Below, piece by piece: positions 17,568-27,575 of a DNA stretch of 64,000 nt (position 1 is its first letter; every line of letters starts with the position of its first letter). The notes beneath the pieces are model-generated. The model had not been told where the DNA came from, made no database searches, and saw only the letters and a program-made list of their open reading frames with translations. The DNA is from an uncultured Spartobacteria bacterium (GTDB taxonomy: Bacteria; Verrucomicrobiota; Verrucomicrobiia; Chthoniobacterales; JAATET01). The stretch covers positions 558,001-622,000 of the forward strand of contig CALLUD010000006.1 in assembly GCA_938011325.1 (NCBI GenBank). Reading direction: 5' to 3'. The translations under genes and the position numbers were made by a program.

Positions 17568-18626
17568 ATGTTGACTCTGCGATCGATCACGGGACGCTGC
17601 CTGGCGGGGCTTCCAGTGCTGGCGATTACGGTCACGGCAATGGCAGCCACAGTGACCTCCAACGTTCCCGCTGGATACCTCCGGTGGACCCTCCCCGCAA
17701 CCGGCAGTGAAGAGCAGCGGACCACGCTGAACTTCCCGCTCAGCTCAAAACCGGTCGATCTCGGCAAGGTGCAGTCCGTGGATGCCTCCACGGTCACCGT
17801 CGCCGGTTCCCCTTGGGCATCCTTCGATTTTGAGCAAAATCCCAGCTACCTCCACTTCCTCAGTGGTGCTCAGGCCGGCCGCGCGCTTCGGATTCTTTCG
17901 AACACCGCGAATACCCTGACCGTCGACATCAGCGACGGCACGGACCAGACGGTCGCGCTGAATGCCTCCGGCTTCGCCGTGGCGGCAAATGACCGGTTCG
18001 AAATCGTCCCGGCGCGCACGATTGCGAACACGTTCGGCTCGACGCCCGCCGAGCTCCAGCTCGCAGGCGGCGCCACGGTCGACGCGGCCGATGTCGTAAG
18101 CCTCTACAATCCCAGCCTACTGCAGTGGGAGGAGTATTTCTTTAACACCGCGCAATCCCGCTGGGAGAAAGCCGGCGTCGCCGAAGACGCGGGCGGAACG
18201 GTGATCGACCCCGATGATGCCGTCCTTCTGATCCGTCGTCCCGGTCGCGCGGAAGCCCAGCTCATTGTTACCGGACAGGTTCCGCAGGTTCCTCCGCTCA
18301 CCAAGACGACCGGCGGCAACCAGCCCGTTTACACGTCCACGCGCTATCCGATTCCGATGACGTTCTCGGAACTCGACTTTGGCGCGAACTGGCAGCGCGG
18401 AAACAACGCCTTCACGGCAGACACGGTGAGCGTGTGGGATGAATCCAGCGGCCGCTGGCTCTCCTATTACCAGCTCCCCAATGGCGACTGGCGCCGTTCC
18501 GGAAGCCAGGATGTGCAAAACTCCACCGTCATCCCTCAGGGAACCGTCATCGGCATCCTGAAGCGCGCCAAGGTCACCGGCGCCGATTCGCTGGTCTCCG
18601 TTCCCATGCCTTACACGCTCGATTAA
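17568..18626 (+). CDS. Secreted protein resembling the TIGR02597 family
   Basis: The 352-residue product has a signal-like N-terminus (residues 1-26, ending TAMAATVTS) and a beta-rich remainder with repeated short strands and turns. Segments such as AGYLRWTLPATGSEEQRTTL, NTFGSTPAEL and PIPMTFSELDFGAN are what I recall of the TIGR02597 family of exported proteins in Verrucomicrobiota, often present in several paralogs; that assignment is from memory. Its function is unknown. I chose ATG 17568 because the signal peptide begins there; the open frame to 17226 lies in the MFS gene. The leader contains a short palindrome (AGGCTT-CC-AAGCCT, 17511-17524). The PEP-CTERM gene starts 3 bases after the stop. 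Confidence 0.6.
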   Translation: MLTLRSITGRCLAGLPVLAITVTAMAATVTSNVPAGYLRWTLPATGSEEQRTTLNFPLSSKPVDLGKVQSVDASTVTVAGSPWASFDFEQNPSYLHFLSGAQAGRALRILSNTANTLTVDISDGTDQTVALNASGFAVAANDRFEIVPARTIANTFGSTPAELQLAGGATVDAADVVSLYNPSLLQWEEYFFNTAQSRWEKAGVAEDAGGTVIDPDDAVLLIRRPGRAEAQLIVTGQVPQVPPLTKTTGGNQPVYTSTRYPIPMTFSELDFGANWQRGNNAFTADTVSVWDESSGRWLSYYQLPNGDWRRSGSQDVQNSTVIPQGTVIGILKRAKVTGADSLVSVPMPYTLD

Positions 18627-18629
18627 GTC

Positions 18630-19400
18630 ATGCCCGTTTTGAAGTCTCTCGCAGTCGTGGGCGCAGCGCTCACGCTCACAGCATCTCTCCACGCCCAGAC
18701 GACGGTCTGGACCAACGGCGGCAACAACTCCGAGTGGAGCGACCCCGCCAACTGGTCGGCGGGCGTTCCCAACGCCTCGTCGCTCGTGCAGATTGGCACC
18801 CAGCCCACCGACAACATCGTCGGTCTGGAAACGGGCCTCATCACGAATGTCATCGCGGGCTTCACATTCAACGACACGCTGACCGCGTCGATTAGCGTGC
18901 TGGCCGCCGGTGTGGAAAACCTGACCGTCGCCGGCGCGATCAACAACTCCAGCAACTTTGCTCATTCCTTCGAGCTCCCGGTATTCGCCGCGGCCAACGC
19001 CACCTACCATGCCGGCCAGGGATTGACGTTCAATTCTCTGATCGTCGGCACGAACACAATCGGCGTCACCGGAAGCCTCACGGTCACGGACACGCTGGTG
19101 CTGGACCTGACTTCCGCCGCCAGCTACGGGACCATCGGCAGCATCGACGTCACTGGCGCCACGATCAACATCGGAGGCCTCTACACGGGGAACGTGGGGG
19201 ACACCTTCGACCTGACCACCGGCTCCTTTGCAGGCGCCACAATCGGCGTTCTGCCGACGCTCTCGGAAGGCCTGTCGTGGGACACGTCGCAGTTCCTCTC
19301 GCAAGGCATTCTCACGGTGGTGCCGGAGCCGGCTGTCTTGGCGCTCCTCTCGCTGGGAACCGCGGCCATCATTTTCGGCAAGCGGCGCCGGCGCGGATAG
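18630..19400 (+). CDS. PEP-CTERM sorting-domain protein
   Basis: The 256-residue protein has a signal peptide (residues 1-22, ending ASLHAQ) and a beta-rich body with autotransporter-like wording (WTNGGNNSEWSDPANWSAGVPN). The C-terminus is VVPEPAVLALLSLGTAAIIF followed by GKRRRRG: the VPEP motif, one hydrophobic helix and a basic end that define PEP-CTERM sorting. Such proteins are exported and thought to be processed by an exosortase, and many act in exopolysaccharide or biofilm matrices. The gene is tightly linked to the preceding secreted protein. No exosortase or polysaccharide cluster is in the window. Confidence 0.85.
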   Translation: MPVLKSLAVVGAALTLTASLHAQTTVWTNGGNNSEWSDPANWSAGVPNASSLVQIGTQPTDNIVGLETGLITNVIAGFTFNDTLTASISVLAAGVENLTVAGAINNSSNFAHSFELPVFAAANATYHAGQGLTFNSLIVGTNTIGVTGSLTVTDTLVLDLTSAASYGTIGSIDVTGATINIGGLYTGNVGDTFDLTTGSFAGATIGVLPTLSEGLSWDTSQFLSQGILTVVPEPAVLALLSLGTAAIIFGKRRRRG

Positions 19401-19428
19401 CCCGGATCGGAAACTCTCTTCACGAAAG

Positions 19429-19454
19429 GGCGGGAACATTTGTTCCCGCCTTTT

Positions 19455-19455
<1 letters not shown>
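19429..19455 (+). terminator. Intrinsic terminator after the PEP-CTERM gene
   Basis: A perfect inverted repeat (GGCGGGAACA with TGTTCCCGCC) separated by two bases, followed by TTTTT, lies 28 bases after the stop. In RNA the innermost pairs would open into a small loop. The T-run orientation marks it as a terminator of the plus-strand genes; the minus-strand glmS stop lies in the same T-run. Confidence 0.85.
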
Positions 19456-21302
<1,847 letters not shown>

Positions 21303-21326
21303 GAGTGAATCCCGACAGATTACACG

Positions 21327-21369
21327 GTTTTTGCGGAATGGAACCTCCGAAGCGCGCGTTTGCAAAAAC
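21327..21369. promoter_or_regulatory. Inverted repeat in the glmS-glgC divergent region
   Basis: GTTTTTGC (21327-21334) and GCAAAAAC (21362-21369) form perfect 8-base arms 27 bases apart in the 155-base region between the divergent glmS and glgC starts. It could be a spaced operator for a dimeric regulator or a leader structure. No evidence beyond symmetry and position supports it. Confidence 0.4.
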
Positions 21370-21457
21370 ACGTCATACGCCCGCAGGCCTCACTCCCTTG
21401 CTGACAAAATTCATCGCCGAATCCAAGATGGTGGCTCCTCCAGTCTTTCACATTTCC

Positions 21458-22750
21458 ATGAGCGCACGCTTGATTCCTCCCGCCAGTCGCACGTTAGCCA
21501 TCATCATGGGAGGAGGTGCCGGAACGCGATTGTTTCCACTCACGAAGGAACGCGCCAAACCCGCGGTGCCGCTGGGCGGGAAATACCGCCTCGTCGACAT
21601 CCCGATCAGCAACTGTCTGAACTCCTCGATCCGTGGCATGTATGTGCTCACGCAGTTCAACAGCACATCGCTCCACAGCCACATCAACGCGACCTACAAG
21701 TTCGACAGCTTCTCGCAGAGCTTTGTGGAAATTCTCGCCGCGCAGCAGACCCCCGAAGGCTCGCGCTGGTATCAGGGCACTGCGGATGCCGTGCGGCAAA
21801 ACCTCCGCTACTTCCTCCAGCGCCCGTGGGACTACTACATCATCCTGAGCGGCGATCAGCTGTATCGCATGGACTACCGCGACATCCTTCGTCAGCACGA
21901 GGAGCGCGGCGCGGACATCACCATCGCCACCATCCCGGTCAATCGCGCGTCGGCGCCCGGCTTCGGGATCATGCATACCGACGAAGACCGGCGCATCATC
22001 GAGTTCGTCGAGAAACCGAAGGATCCCGCGATCATTGACCGGCTGCGCATCCCGCCGCACCTGCTCGAGGCGATCGGTCACCATCGCGACGAGGAGCTCT
22101 ACCAGGCCTCGATGGGCATTTACGTGTTCAATCGCGACGTTCTCATCGACTGCCTCGACAACGACATGGCCGACTTCGGGAAAAACGTCATCCCGGCGGC
22201 CATCGAGCGCATGAAGGTCGACGCCTACATTTTCCAGGGCTACTGGGAGGACATCGGAACGATCCGCGCGTTCTTCGACGCCAACCTTCACCTCGCGCAG
22301 GAAAATCCCCCGTATCACTTCTACGTCGCCGGGCGACCAACCTACACCCAGCCGCGATTCCTCCCGGCCAGCATCGTGCGCAACAGCACGATCGACCGCT
22401 CGATCATCTCGGACGGCAGCCACATCATCGACGCAAATATCAACACCTGCGTGGTCGGCATCCGCAGCATCATTCGCTCGGGCTCGACGCTGAAGGACGT
22501 GATCATGATGGGCGCGGACTACTACGACGACGATGTCCACGACGCACCTGTGGGCGCGCCGCCCATCGGCATCGGCCGCAACTGCCGGATCGACCACGCC
22601 ATCATCGACAAGAATGCGCGAATTGGTGACGACGTCGTCATCACCGGCGAAGGCAAGGACAAGGATGTCGACGGAAACGGCTACTACGTCCGCGATGGAA
22701 TCGTCATCGTCGGCAAAAACTCTGTGATTGCTCCGGGCACACGGATTTGA
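21458..22750 (+). CDS. glgC: Glucose-1-phosphate adenylyltransferase (ADP-glucose pyrophosphorylase)
   Basis: GlgC makes ADP-glucose for glycogen synthesis. The nucleotidyltransferase N-terminus (IIMGGGAGTRLFPLTKERAK, then PLGGKYRLVDIPISNCLNS) and the QGTADAVRQNLRYF segment match the family, and the C-terminal half is a left-handed beta-helix with hexapeptide-like repeats. The length from ATG 21458 is 430 residues, normal for GlgC. ATG 21428 is an alternative start; neither has a clear ribosome site. It is transcribed away from glmS and followed by a lipoprotein. Other glg genes are not in the window. Confidence 0.88.
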   Translation: MSARLIPPASRTLAIIMGGGAGTRLFPLTKERAKPAVPLGGKYRLVDIPISNCLNSSIRGMYVLTQFNSTSLHSHINATYKFDSFSQSFVEILAAQQTPEGSRWYQGTADAVRQNLRYFLQRPWDYYIILSGDQLYRMDYRDILRQHEERGADITIATIPVNRASAPGFGIMHTDEDRRIIEFVEKPKDPAIIDRLRIPPHLLEAIGHHRDEELYQASMGIYVFNRDVLIDCLDNDMADFGKNVIPAAIERMKVDAYIFQGYWEDIGTIRAFFDANLHLAQENPPYHFYVAGRPTYTQPRFLPASIVRNSTIDRSIISDGSHIIDANINTCVVGIRSIIRSGSTLKDVIMMGADYYDDDVHDAPVGAPPIGIGRNCRIDHAIIDKNARIGDDVVITGEGKDKDVDGNGYYVRDGIVIVGKNSVIAPGTRI

Positions 22751-22768
22751 CCACAGTGTGCCCGACCT

Positions 22769-22789
22769 GCGCCGCCAATGCGGTGGCGC
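22769..22789 (+). other. Hairpin between glgC and the lipoprotein gene
   Basis: GCGCCGCC pairs with GGTGGCGC (8 pairs, one G-U) around a 5-base loop, ending 4 bases before the lipoprotein ATG. It may attenuate transcription after glgC or limit ribosome access to the next start. It has no U-tract. Confidence 0.45.
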
Positions 22790-22793
22790 GTCC

Positions 22794-23438
22794 ATGCCAA
22801 TGACGATTTTCCGCTCATCATCCGCTTATTTGCTGCTCGCGGCGCTTCTCGTCTGCGGTTTGAGCGGGTGCCTCTTTGAAGCTCCGCTGACCCGCCACCC
22901 ATCGACGAACATCGACACGCGGTTTCTCGGCGTTTTCGAGTTCAACGAAAAAGCGCCCCGCCGCGAAGCCGCTTCAAGTGAGGAAACCGGTCCGAAGGTC
23001 CATCGCGTGGCCATCGTCCGGCGCAGCGAAGGCACCTATTGGATCTACTACCGGAACTACAGCGAAAAGCCGGTCAAGACGTGGCGGTTCATCGGCTGGA
23101 TATCCCGAGTCGACAAGGCCTATTACCTGACGCTCCAGGACGACACGGAAGGCTCCCCGACACGCGGCCGCTACGGCTTCCTGAAATGCGACTGGAAGTG
23201 GCCCAGCACCTTCGTGGTCTACACACCGGACATGTCCGGATTCGAAAACGAAAAGTCCTCGTTCAAGATGCGTCAGGCGGTGCGCGTAAAGCTCAAGGAC
23301 AACACGCTCTTCCCTTACGAGCCGACCACTTGGGAGCGGATCGCACGGACCTGGTGGGACCGCAAGGCAACCGATCCCATGTCTGAGATTCCCAAGGAAT
23401 TCGAGGACGGGACGAAACGGAATTTCCCCGGCCTCTAA
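22794..23438 (+). CDS. Hypothetical lipoprotein
   Basis: The 214-residue protein has a type II signal peptide: hydrophobic AYLLLAALLVCGLSGC, with LSGC as the lipobox and the cysteine as lipidation site. The mature part is polar and aromatic-rich (YWIYYRNYSEKPVKTWRFIGW, FLKCDWKWPSTFVVYTP) without a motif I recognise. It probably sits on the periplasmic face of a membrane. ATG 22794 or 22800 both precede the signal peptide. The TAA stop overlaps the antisense TAG of thiD, so the two genes meet end to end. Its function is unknown. Confidence 0.7.
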   Translation: MPMTIFRSSSAYLLLAALLVCGLSGCLFEAPLTRHPSTNIDTRFLGVFEFNEKAPRREAASSEETGPKVHRVAIVRRSEGTYWIYYRNYSEKPVKTWRFIGWISRVDKAYYLTLQDDTEGSPTRGRYGFLKCDWKWPSTFVVYTPDMSGFENEKSSFKMRQAVRVKLKDNTLFPYEPTTWERIARTWWDRKATDPMSEIPKEFEDGTKRNFPGL

Positions 23439-24256
23439 CGACGCGCCCGCCCGGCCGGCGCGTGTTGCAACACTTCGACACGCCCCCAGCGGTGGCGCTC
23501 CACGATGGCGCGCGTAATGAATTCCTTCGCCTGCGCCACGGCCTCCTTCAATCCGAGTCCCTTCGCAAGGCCCGTCGCAATGGCCGCCGAGTAGGTGCAG
23601 CCCGTTCCATGTGGATCAGCCTCGCGAATGAACGGCGCCGCGAATCGCTCCAGGTTTCCCTTCTCGTCCACAAGAAGATCCACCGCCTCCCGTCCGCGCA
23701 GATGTCCGCCTTTCAGCAAGAACGCAGTCTGGAAGGCGCGCGCCAGTTCCCGACCCGCCGCCTCCATTTCCCGAAGGTTGCGGACCTTTCGATCGGCGAG
23801 CACTTCCAGTTCGTTGAGATTCGGCGTCACCAGGGTCGCAAGCGGCAAAAGATGTTTCCGATACGATTCCACGGCGTCGCGCTTCAAAAGCAGATCGCCG
23901 CTGGACGCCACCATCACCGGGTCCACGACCAGCGCAGGTGCGGGCCTCCTTTTTCGGGTGGCCGCCAGCAGACTGCCGATGACGGCATCGATGATCGCCC
24001 GGGAATACAGCATCCCCGTTTTCACCGCAGCGACCGGAAATGCCTCGAAGCTCAGCTTCACCTGCTCCGCGACCACCGAGGCGCGAATTGGCTGAATCAT
24101 GGAAACCTGTCCGGGCACCTCGGCGACGACACACGTCACCGCCGTGAGCGCGTAGCCACCCAAGGCGGTGATCGTCTTGGTATCGGCCTGAATCCCCGCC
24201 CCGCTCGAGTTGTCGGAGCCGGCGACGGTCAGGACAACCGGCGGAGGCACGGCCAC
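23435..24256 (-). CDS. thiD: Hydroxymethylpyrimidine/phosphomethylpyrimidine kinase
   Basis: ThiD phosphorylates hydroxymethylpyrimidine twice for thiamine synthesis. The ribokinase-fold signature is clear: LTVAGSDNSSGAGIQADTKT at the start, VVDPVMVASSGD, TPNLNELEVL, and the C-terminal anion hole HGTGCTYSAAIATGLAKG. It starts at GTG 24256, three bases after the upstream peptidase stop, giving 273 residues. Dxs also feeds thiamine synthesis, but it lies 10 kb away. No other thi gene and no recognisable thiamine riboswitch is seen. Confidence 0.9.
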   Translation of the reverse strand: MAVPPPVVLTVAGSDNSSGAGIQADTKTITALGGYALTAVTCVVAEVPGQVSMIQPIRASVVAEQVKLSFEAFPVAAVKTGMLYSRAIIDAVIGSLLAATRKRRPAPALVVDPVMVASSGDLLLKRDAVESYRKHLLPLATLVTPNLNELEVLADRKVRNLREMEAAGRELARAFQTAFLLKGGHLRGREAVDLLVDEKGNLERFAAPFIREADPHGTGCTYSAAIATGLAKGLGLKEAVAQAKEFITRAIVERHRWGRVEVLQHAPAGRARR

Positions 24257-24259
24257 GGT

Positions 24260-24931
24260 CTAGTCGGACCTCCGAAGGAGGAACAGATAGATCAGGTTGC
24301 CCAGCGCTGCCACGAACGCCGCGACATACGTGAGCGCCGCGGAGTTCAGCACATTGTTCACGCCGGCGGTCTCGGGCCCGGGCTGCACGAGCCCCATCTG
24401 GCCAAGGATGATCTTCGCACGCCGCGAAGCATCAAACTCCACCGGCAGCGTGATGAGCTGGAAGAAAGCGAGCACCGCGTAGCAGATCACGCCCAGCGTG
24501 ATGAGCTGCGTGATTTGGAAAAAGAATCCGCCGATGATGACGAGCGGGAGCATCTGCGAGGCAAACTGGGTCGCAGGCACCACCGCCATCCGCCACTTCA
24601 GCGGAGCGTAGGCCTTCGCGTGTTGAATCGCGTGGCCAACCTCGTGGGCCGCAATGCCCAGCGCGGCAACCGACGGTGTGCGATAGACATCGCTCGAAAG
24701 GCAAAGCCGCTTGTGAATGGGATCGTAATGATCGCCCAGCATGTCGTTGATCTCGACCACATCCACATCGTGGATGTTCGCCGCACGCAGGATCTCCCGA
24801 GCGGCCTCCGCGCCCGTCACGTTCGAGCTGGCGCGGACGTTTTTCCACTTTCCGAATGCGGACGAGACCTTCGCCTGGGCAACCAGGCCAAGGACAAGAG
24901 GAATACCTATCAGGATTAACCAGAGCGTCAT
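24260..24931 (-). CDS. Membrane zinc metallopeptidase, YugP family
   Basis: The 223-residue protein has an N-terminal membrane segment (residues 2-20), an AHEVGHAIQHAKAY motif giving the HExxH zinc site, and two to three further helices in the C-terminal half (MLPLVIIGGFFFQI, LGVICYAVLAFFQL, and a last YVAAFVAALGNLIYLFLL). This is the pattern of the YugP/Zn_peptidase_2 family, of largely unknown substrates. It probably forms an operon with thiD, 3 bases downstream. ATG 24931 is unambiguous. Confidence 0.82.
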   Translation of the reverse strand: MTLWLILIGIPLVLGLVAQAKVSSAFGKWKNVRASSNVTGAEAAREILRAANIHDVDVVEINDMLGDHYDPIHKRLCLSSDVYRTPSVAALGIAAHEVGHAIQHAKAYAPLKWRMAVVPATQFASQMLPLVIIGGFFFQITQLITLGVICYAVLAFFQLITLPVEFDASRRAKIILGQMGLVQPGPETAGVNNVLNSAALTYVAAFVAALGNLIYLFLLRRSD

Positions 24932-24992
24932 TATCGGAACTTTTTTGCTTCGTATGACAACTCGACTGGCGGGACGTTCAAAGCAAGCGAAA

Positions 24993-25008
24993 CCGCCCCG
25001 ACGGGCGG
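24993..25008 (-). terminator. Weak terminator hairpin after the M24 peptidase
   Basis: CCGCCC (24993-24998) and GGGCGG (25003-25008) form a 6-pair GC stem around a 4-base loop, 10 bases after the stop on the minus strand. On that strand it is followed by only TTT, so termination efficiency is doubtful. Confidence 0.45.
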
Positions 25009-25017
25009 GGATTTGCC

Positions 25018-26139
25018 TCAGCGAATCTCGAAGGGCTTCGCGACGCGGCTGAGCAGGCGGCAGCCGCTTGCCGTGATCACCACATCATCCTCGTGCCGCA
25101 CTCCGCCGACACCCGGAACGTAAATGCCGGGCTCGATCGTGAAGACCTGCCCCGGCTCCAGCGTTGTCGCGGCAATCCGCGGCAGCTCGTGCAGGTCGAG
25201 GCCGAGACCATGTCCGAGTCCGTGGAAGAACCCCTGCCACCGGCCGTTGCGCTGCTCGGTGGGGTAGCCGGATTTCGTGAAAAATTCGCGCACGTCATCC
25301 TGGATCCTCTTTCCATCCGCCCCGGACTTGAGCGCCTTGAGCGCCCGTTTCTGCCCCTCGAGACACGTTTCCCACAACCGGCGCTGCGCCTCGGTCGCGC
25401 GCCCGCGAACCACGGTTCTCGTGAGGTCGCCATAGAACCCCGACTTCGCCGCACGCGGGAAAATATCGAGAATGATCAGCTCGTCCGCCTTCAGCGGGCC
25501 GTGCCCGCGCTCATGCGGGTCGCAGGCCTGTTCCCCACACGCCACGATGGACTGTGTCAGCGCAGCCCCTCCCGCATACAGCATCGTCGCCTCGATTTCC
25601 GCGCGAAGCCGCTCGGAGGTAAGCACCGCTCCCTTCCAGACCAGCTTCCGGTCCTTTCGAGCACGGCTCGCTTTCAACACCTCGAACGCGCGCTCCATCC
25701 CGAGCTCGGTGATCCGCACCGCTGCGGTGATGGCCCGCAGCTCCGTCGGGGTCTTGATCTCGCGCTCCGGCCAGAAATGACCGCTCACCGGCTTCACCTT
25801 CACGCCGAGCTTTTCCAGCGCGACCGCCAGCCCCAGCGGGAAGTCCTCCGGAACAAGAGGGCGCGTGGCGCGGTGTTTTTTGGCGAAGGCCGCGACGACC
25901 TCCTCGAAGCGGCACGGGGCCTTTCGCGAACCGCGCAGCTTGCTCTCCAGTTCGCTGTAGGATTCCACCACATCGACCTTCGCCTCGCGACGTCCGCGAT
26001 CGACCTCCAGATCGCTCAGCAGGATCGCCTTCCTTCCCTGCGATTCCACGAAAACAAACGGGTCGGGCACGCGAAAGCCGGAGGCATACAGCATGTCGGC
26101 ATTGGTGTCGCTGGCGGCAACGATCAATCGGGCAGGCAT
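25018..26139 (-). CDS. M24 family Xaa-Pro aminopeptidase-like protein
   Basis: The C-terminal half has the pita-bread fold signature: metal ligands in ELIILDIFPRA, FYGDLTRTVVRG, FHGLGHGLGLDLHE, and FTIEPGIYVPGVGGVRHEDD. The N-terminal half is a creatinase-like domain. At 373 residues it fits the family of Xaa-Pro dipeptidases and aminopeptidases, cytoplasmic enzymes releasing residues before proline. The start ATG 26139 was chosen because the frame further upstream lies over prmA and lacks sense. It is divergent from the PrmA-like gene. Which peptides it cleaves is not evident. Confidence 0.85.
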   Translation of the reverse strand: MPARLIVAASDTNADMLYASGFRVPDPFVFVESQGRKAILLSDLEVDRGRREAKVDVVESYSELESKLRGSRKAPCRFEEVVAAFAKKHRATRPLVPEDFPLGLAVALEKLGVKVKPVSGHFWPEREIKTPTELRAITAAVRITELGMERAFEVLKASRARKDRKLVWKGAVLTSERLRAEIEATMLYAGGAALTQSIVACGEQACDPHERGHGPLKADELIILDIFPRAAKSGFYGDLTRTVVRGRATEAQRRLWETCLEGQKRALKALKSGADGKRIQDDVREFFTKSGYPTEQRNGRWQGFFHGLGHGLGLDLHELPRIAATTLEPGQVFTIEPGIYVPGVGGVRHEDDVVITASGCRLLSRVAKPFEIR

Positions 26140-26204
26140 CCCGCCAGCATGCCGCAAAACGAAACTTCTTGCCAATCCCCGCCTCCTCGATGCCTCCATG
26201 GGGC

Positions 26205-27038
26205 ATGAAACCGCTCTGGCGCTGGACACGATTGACCTCCACGAAATGGGAGGAGGAATGGGCGGAGCGCCTGCAATTCCTTGGCCCCGGCCGCGTGGCC
26301 ATGATCGGATGGCCGAATTCCAAAAGCGTGCGCATCGAGACGTTCTGCGACGAGGCGACCGCACGCCGGCTTGTGCGCAACTTCGGCGGCCGCATGAGCC
26401 GTGCCCGCGACTGGACCGCCGACATGGACCGTCCGCGCAAGCCGCTGAGCATTCGCGGCCGGATCGTGATTCACAGCGACGAAGCCTCCTTCCGGAACCG
26501 CAAACCCTCGCGAGGCCGCACCGACATTCTCATTCCAGCCGGCATGGCCTTCGGAACCGGCGACCACGCCACGACAGCCAGCTGCCTGCGGATGCTCTGC
26601 GACGTCACGCGCACCATGGAGCCGGGTTGGCGCGCCATCGACGCGGGAACCGGCTCGGGCATTCTCGCCATCGCCGCCGCCCATCTCGGCGCGGGCCATG
26701 TCGAGGCCTTCGACTTCGATCCGGCCTCCGTGCGCATCGCGAAGGCCAACGCGCGCGCGAACGGCATCAAGTCCATCTCCATTGCGAAAGCCGACGTCCT
26801 CGAATGGAGGCCGAAGCAGCCCGCCGAAATCGTGATGGCGAATCTTTTCAGCGACCTGCTCATCAAGGCCGCACCCCGGTTGAAGAGCGCGACGAAACGC
26901 GGTGGCGCCCTGATTTTCTCCGGCGTCCTCCGCACACAGCTCGACGAGGTGGTTCGCGCCTTCGGGAAGCAGGGCTTTGCGATCGAGCGGACGGTGGTGC
27001 GTGGCAAATGGAGCGCCGGGCTCGGACATCGAATATAA
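26205..27038 (+). CDS. prmA: Ribosomal protein L11 methyltransferase-like protein
   Basis: The 277-residue product has the PrmA layout: an N-terminal substrate-binding domain, then a class I SAM-dependent methyltransferase core with AIDAGTGSGILAIAAAHLGA (motif I), a DFDPASVRIAKANA acidic loop, and motif IV ANLFSD. The conserved AFGTGTHPTT of typical PrmA is AFGTGDHATT here. PrmA trimethylates lysines of L11. ATG 26205 lies after a GGGG; upstream in-frame ATG codons at 26169 and 26190 are possible. The activity on L11 is inferred from the family. Confidence 0.8.
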   Translation: MKPLWRWTRLTSTKWEEEWAERLQFLGPGRVAMIGWPNSKSVRIETFCDEATARRLVRNFGGRMSRARDWTADMDRPRKPLSIRGRIVIHSDEASFRNRKPSRGRTDILIPAGMAFGTGDHATTASCLRMLCDVTRTMEPGWRAIDAGTGSGILAIAAAHLGAGHVEAFDFDPASVRIAKANARANGIKSISIAKADVLEWRPKQPAEIVMANLFSDLLIKAAPRLKSATKRGGALIFSGVLRTQLDEVVRAFGKQGFAIERTVVRGKWSAGLGHRI

Positions 27039-27075
27039 TTGACCCTCGGCGAAGCCTTCGCTTCGCTCCAATGCA

Positions 27076-27459
27076 ATGCTGCGACGAGTTGGTCTCCCGC
27101 TTCTCTGCCTGGCGATGTTCACCATCGCCGGAGGCCACTGGCTGCTGCTGCAGTCGATCGCGTGGGCGCAGATGATCCGCGATTATTCGCGCGACACCTC
27201 GCTCGTCGAGGCGGTCGAAATGACCTTCAGCGGCAAGCAGCCGTGCGCAATGTGCGTGCGCATCAACGAAGGAAAAAATTCCGAACAGAAGCAACCGGCC
27301 ACGGTGAAGCTGGACAAGAAATCCGAGTTCCCGCTCGGACCGCGTGAGCACGGCGTCGCGGCCCCTCCCTCGGTGGATTTCGCCTACGACCCTGTCAGCG
27401 TCCCCGCACCGCCGGCTCGATTCGAAGAGCCTCCGCAGCCGATTCCCATTCTCGCGTAG
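27076..27459 (+). CDS. Small membrane-anchored protein with a CxxC motif
   Basis: The 127-residue protein has one N-terminal membrane helix (residues 5-30, ending SIAWAQM). A conserved-looking segment follows (SLVEAVEMTFSGKQPCAMC) with C57 and C60, and then a proline-rich tail. I recall similar short proteins with a GK-PC-xx-C signature in related phyla, but with no assigned function. The CxxC could bind a metal or act as a thiol pair outside the membrane. It precedes a pseudopilin and a PEP-CTERM gene on the same strand, so export-related roles are possible. Confidence 0.6.
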   Translation: MLRRVGLPLLCLAMFTIAGGHWLLLQSIAWAQMIRDYSRDTSLVEAVEMTFSGKQPCAMCVRINEGKNSEQKQPATVKLDKKSEFPLGPREHGVAAPPSVDFAYDPVSVPAPPARFEEPPQPIPILA

Positions 27460-27575
27460 TTTCCCCGGTCGTGAGGTGCGCCTTCGCGCGCACCGTGTGA
27501 GAAACGAAACTCCCGTGGGCTTCCGTGCCCGCGGAGCTGCGTGACGGGCCTGTCCGGCCGTCGCGCCCGCAAACC

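Noticed and set aside
21303..21371. glmS ribozyme in the glmS leader
   Set aside because: The leader before the divergent promoter area is too short and shows no sequence like the ribozyme core; the extended reading frame there would also bury the essential Cys2.
24932..25017. Thiamine riboswitch upstream of the peptidase-thiD unit
   Set aside because: The 86 bases contain a GC hairpin that suits a terminator of the M24 gene, but none of the conserved TPP riboswitch segments such as CTGAGA.
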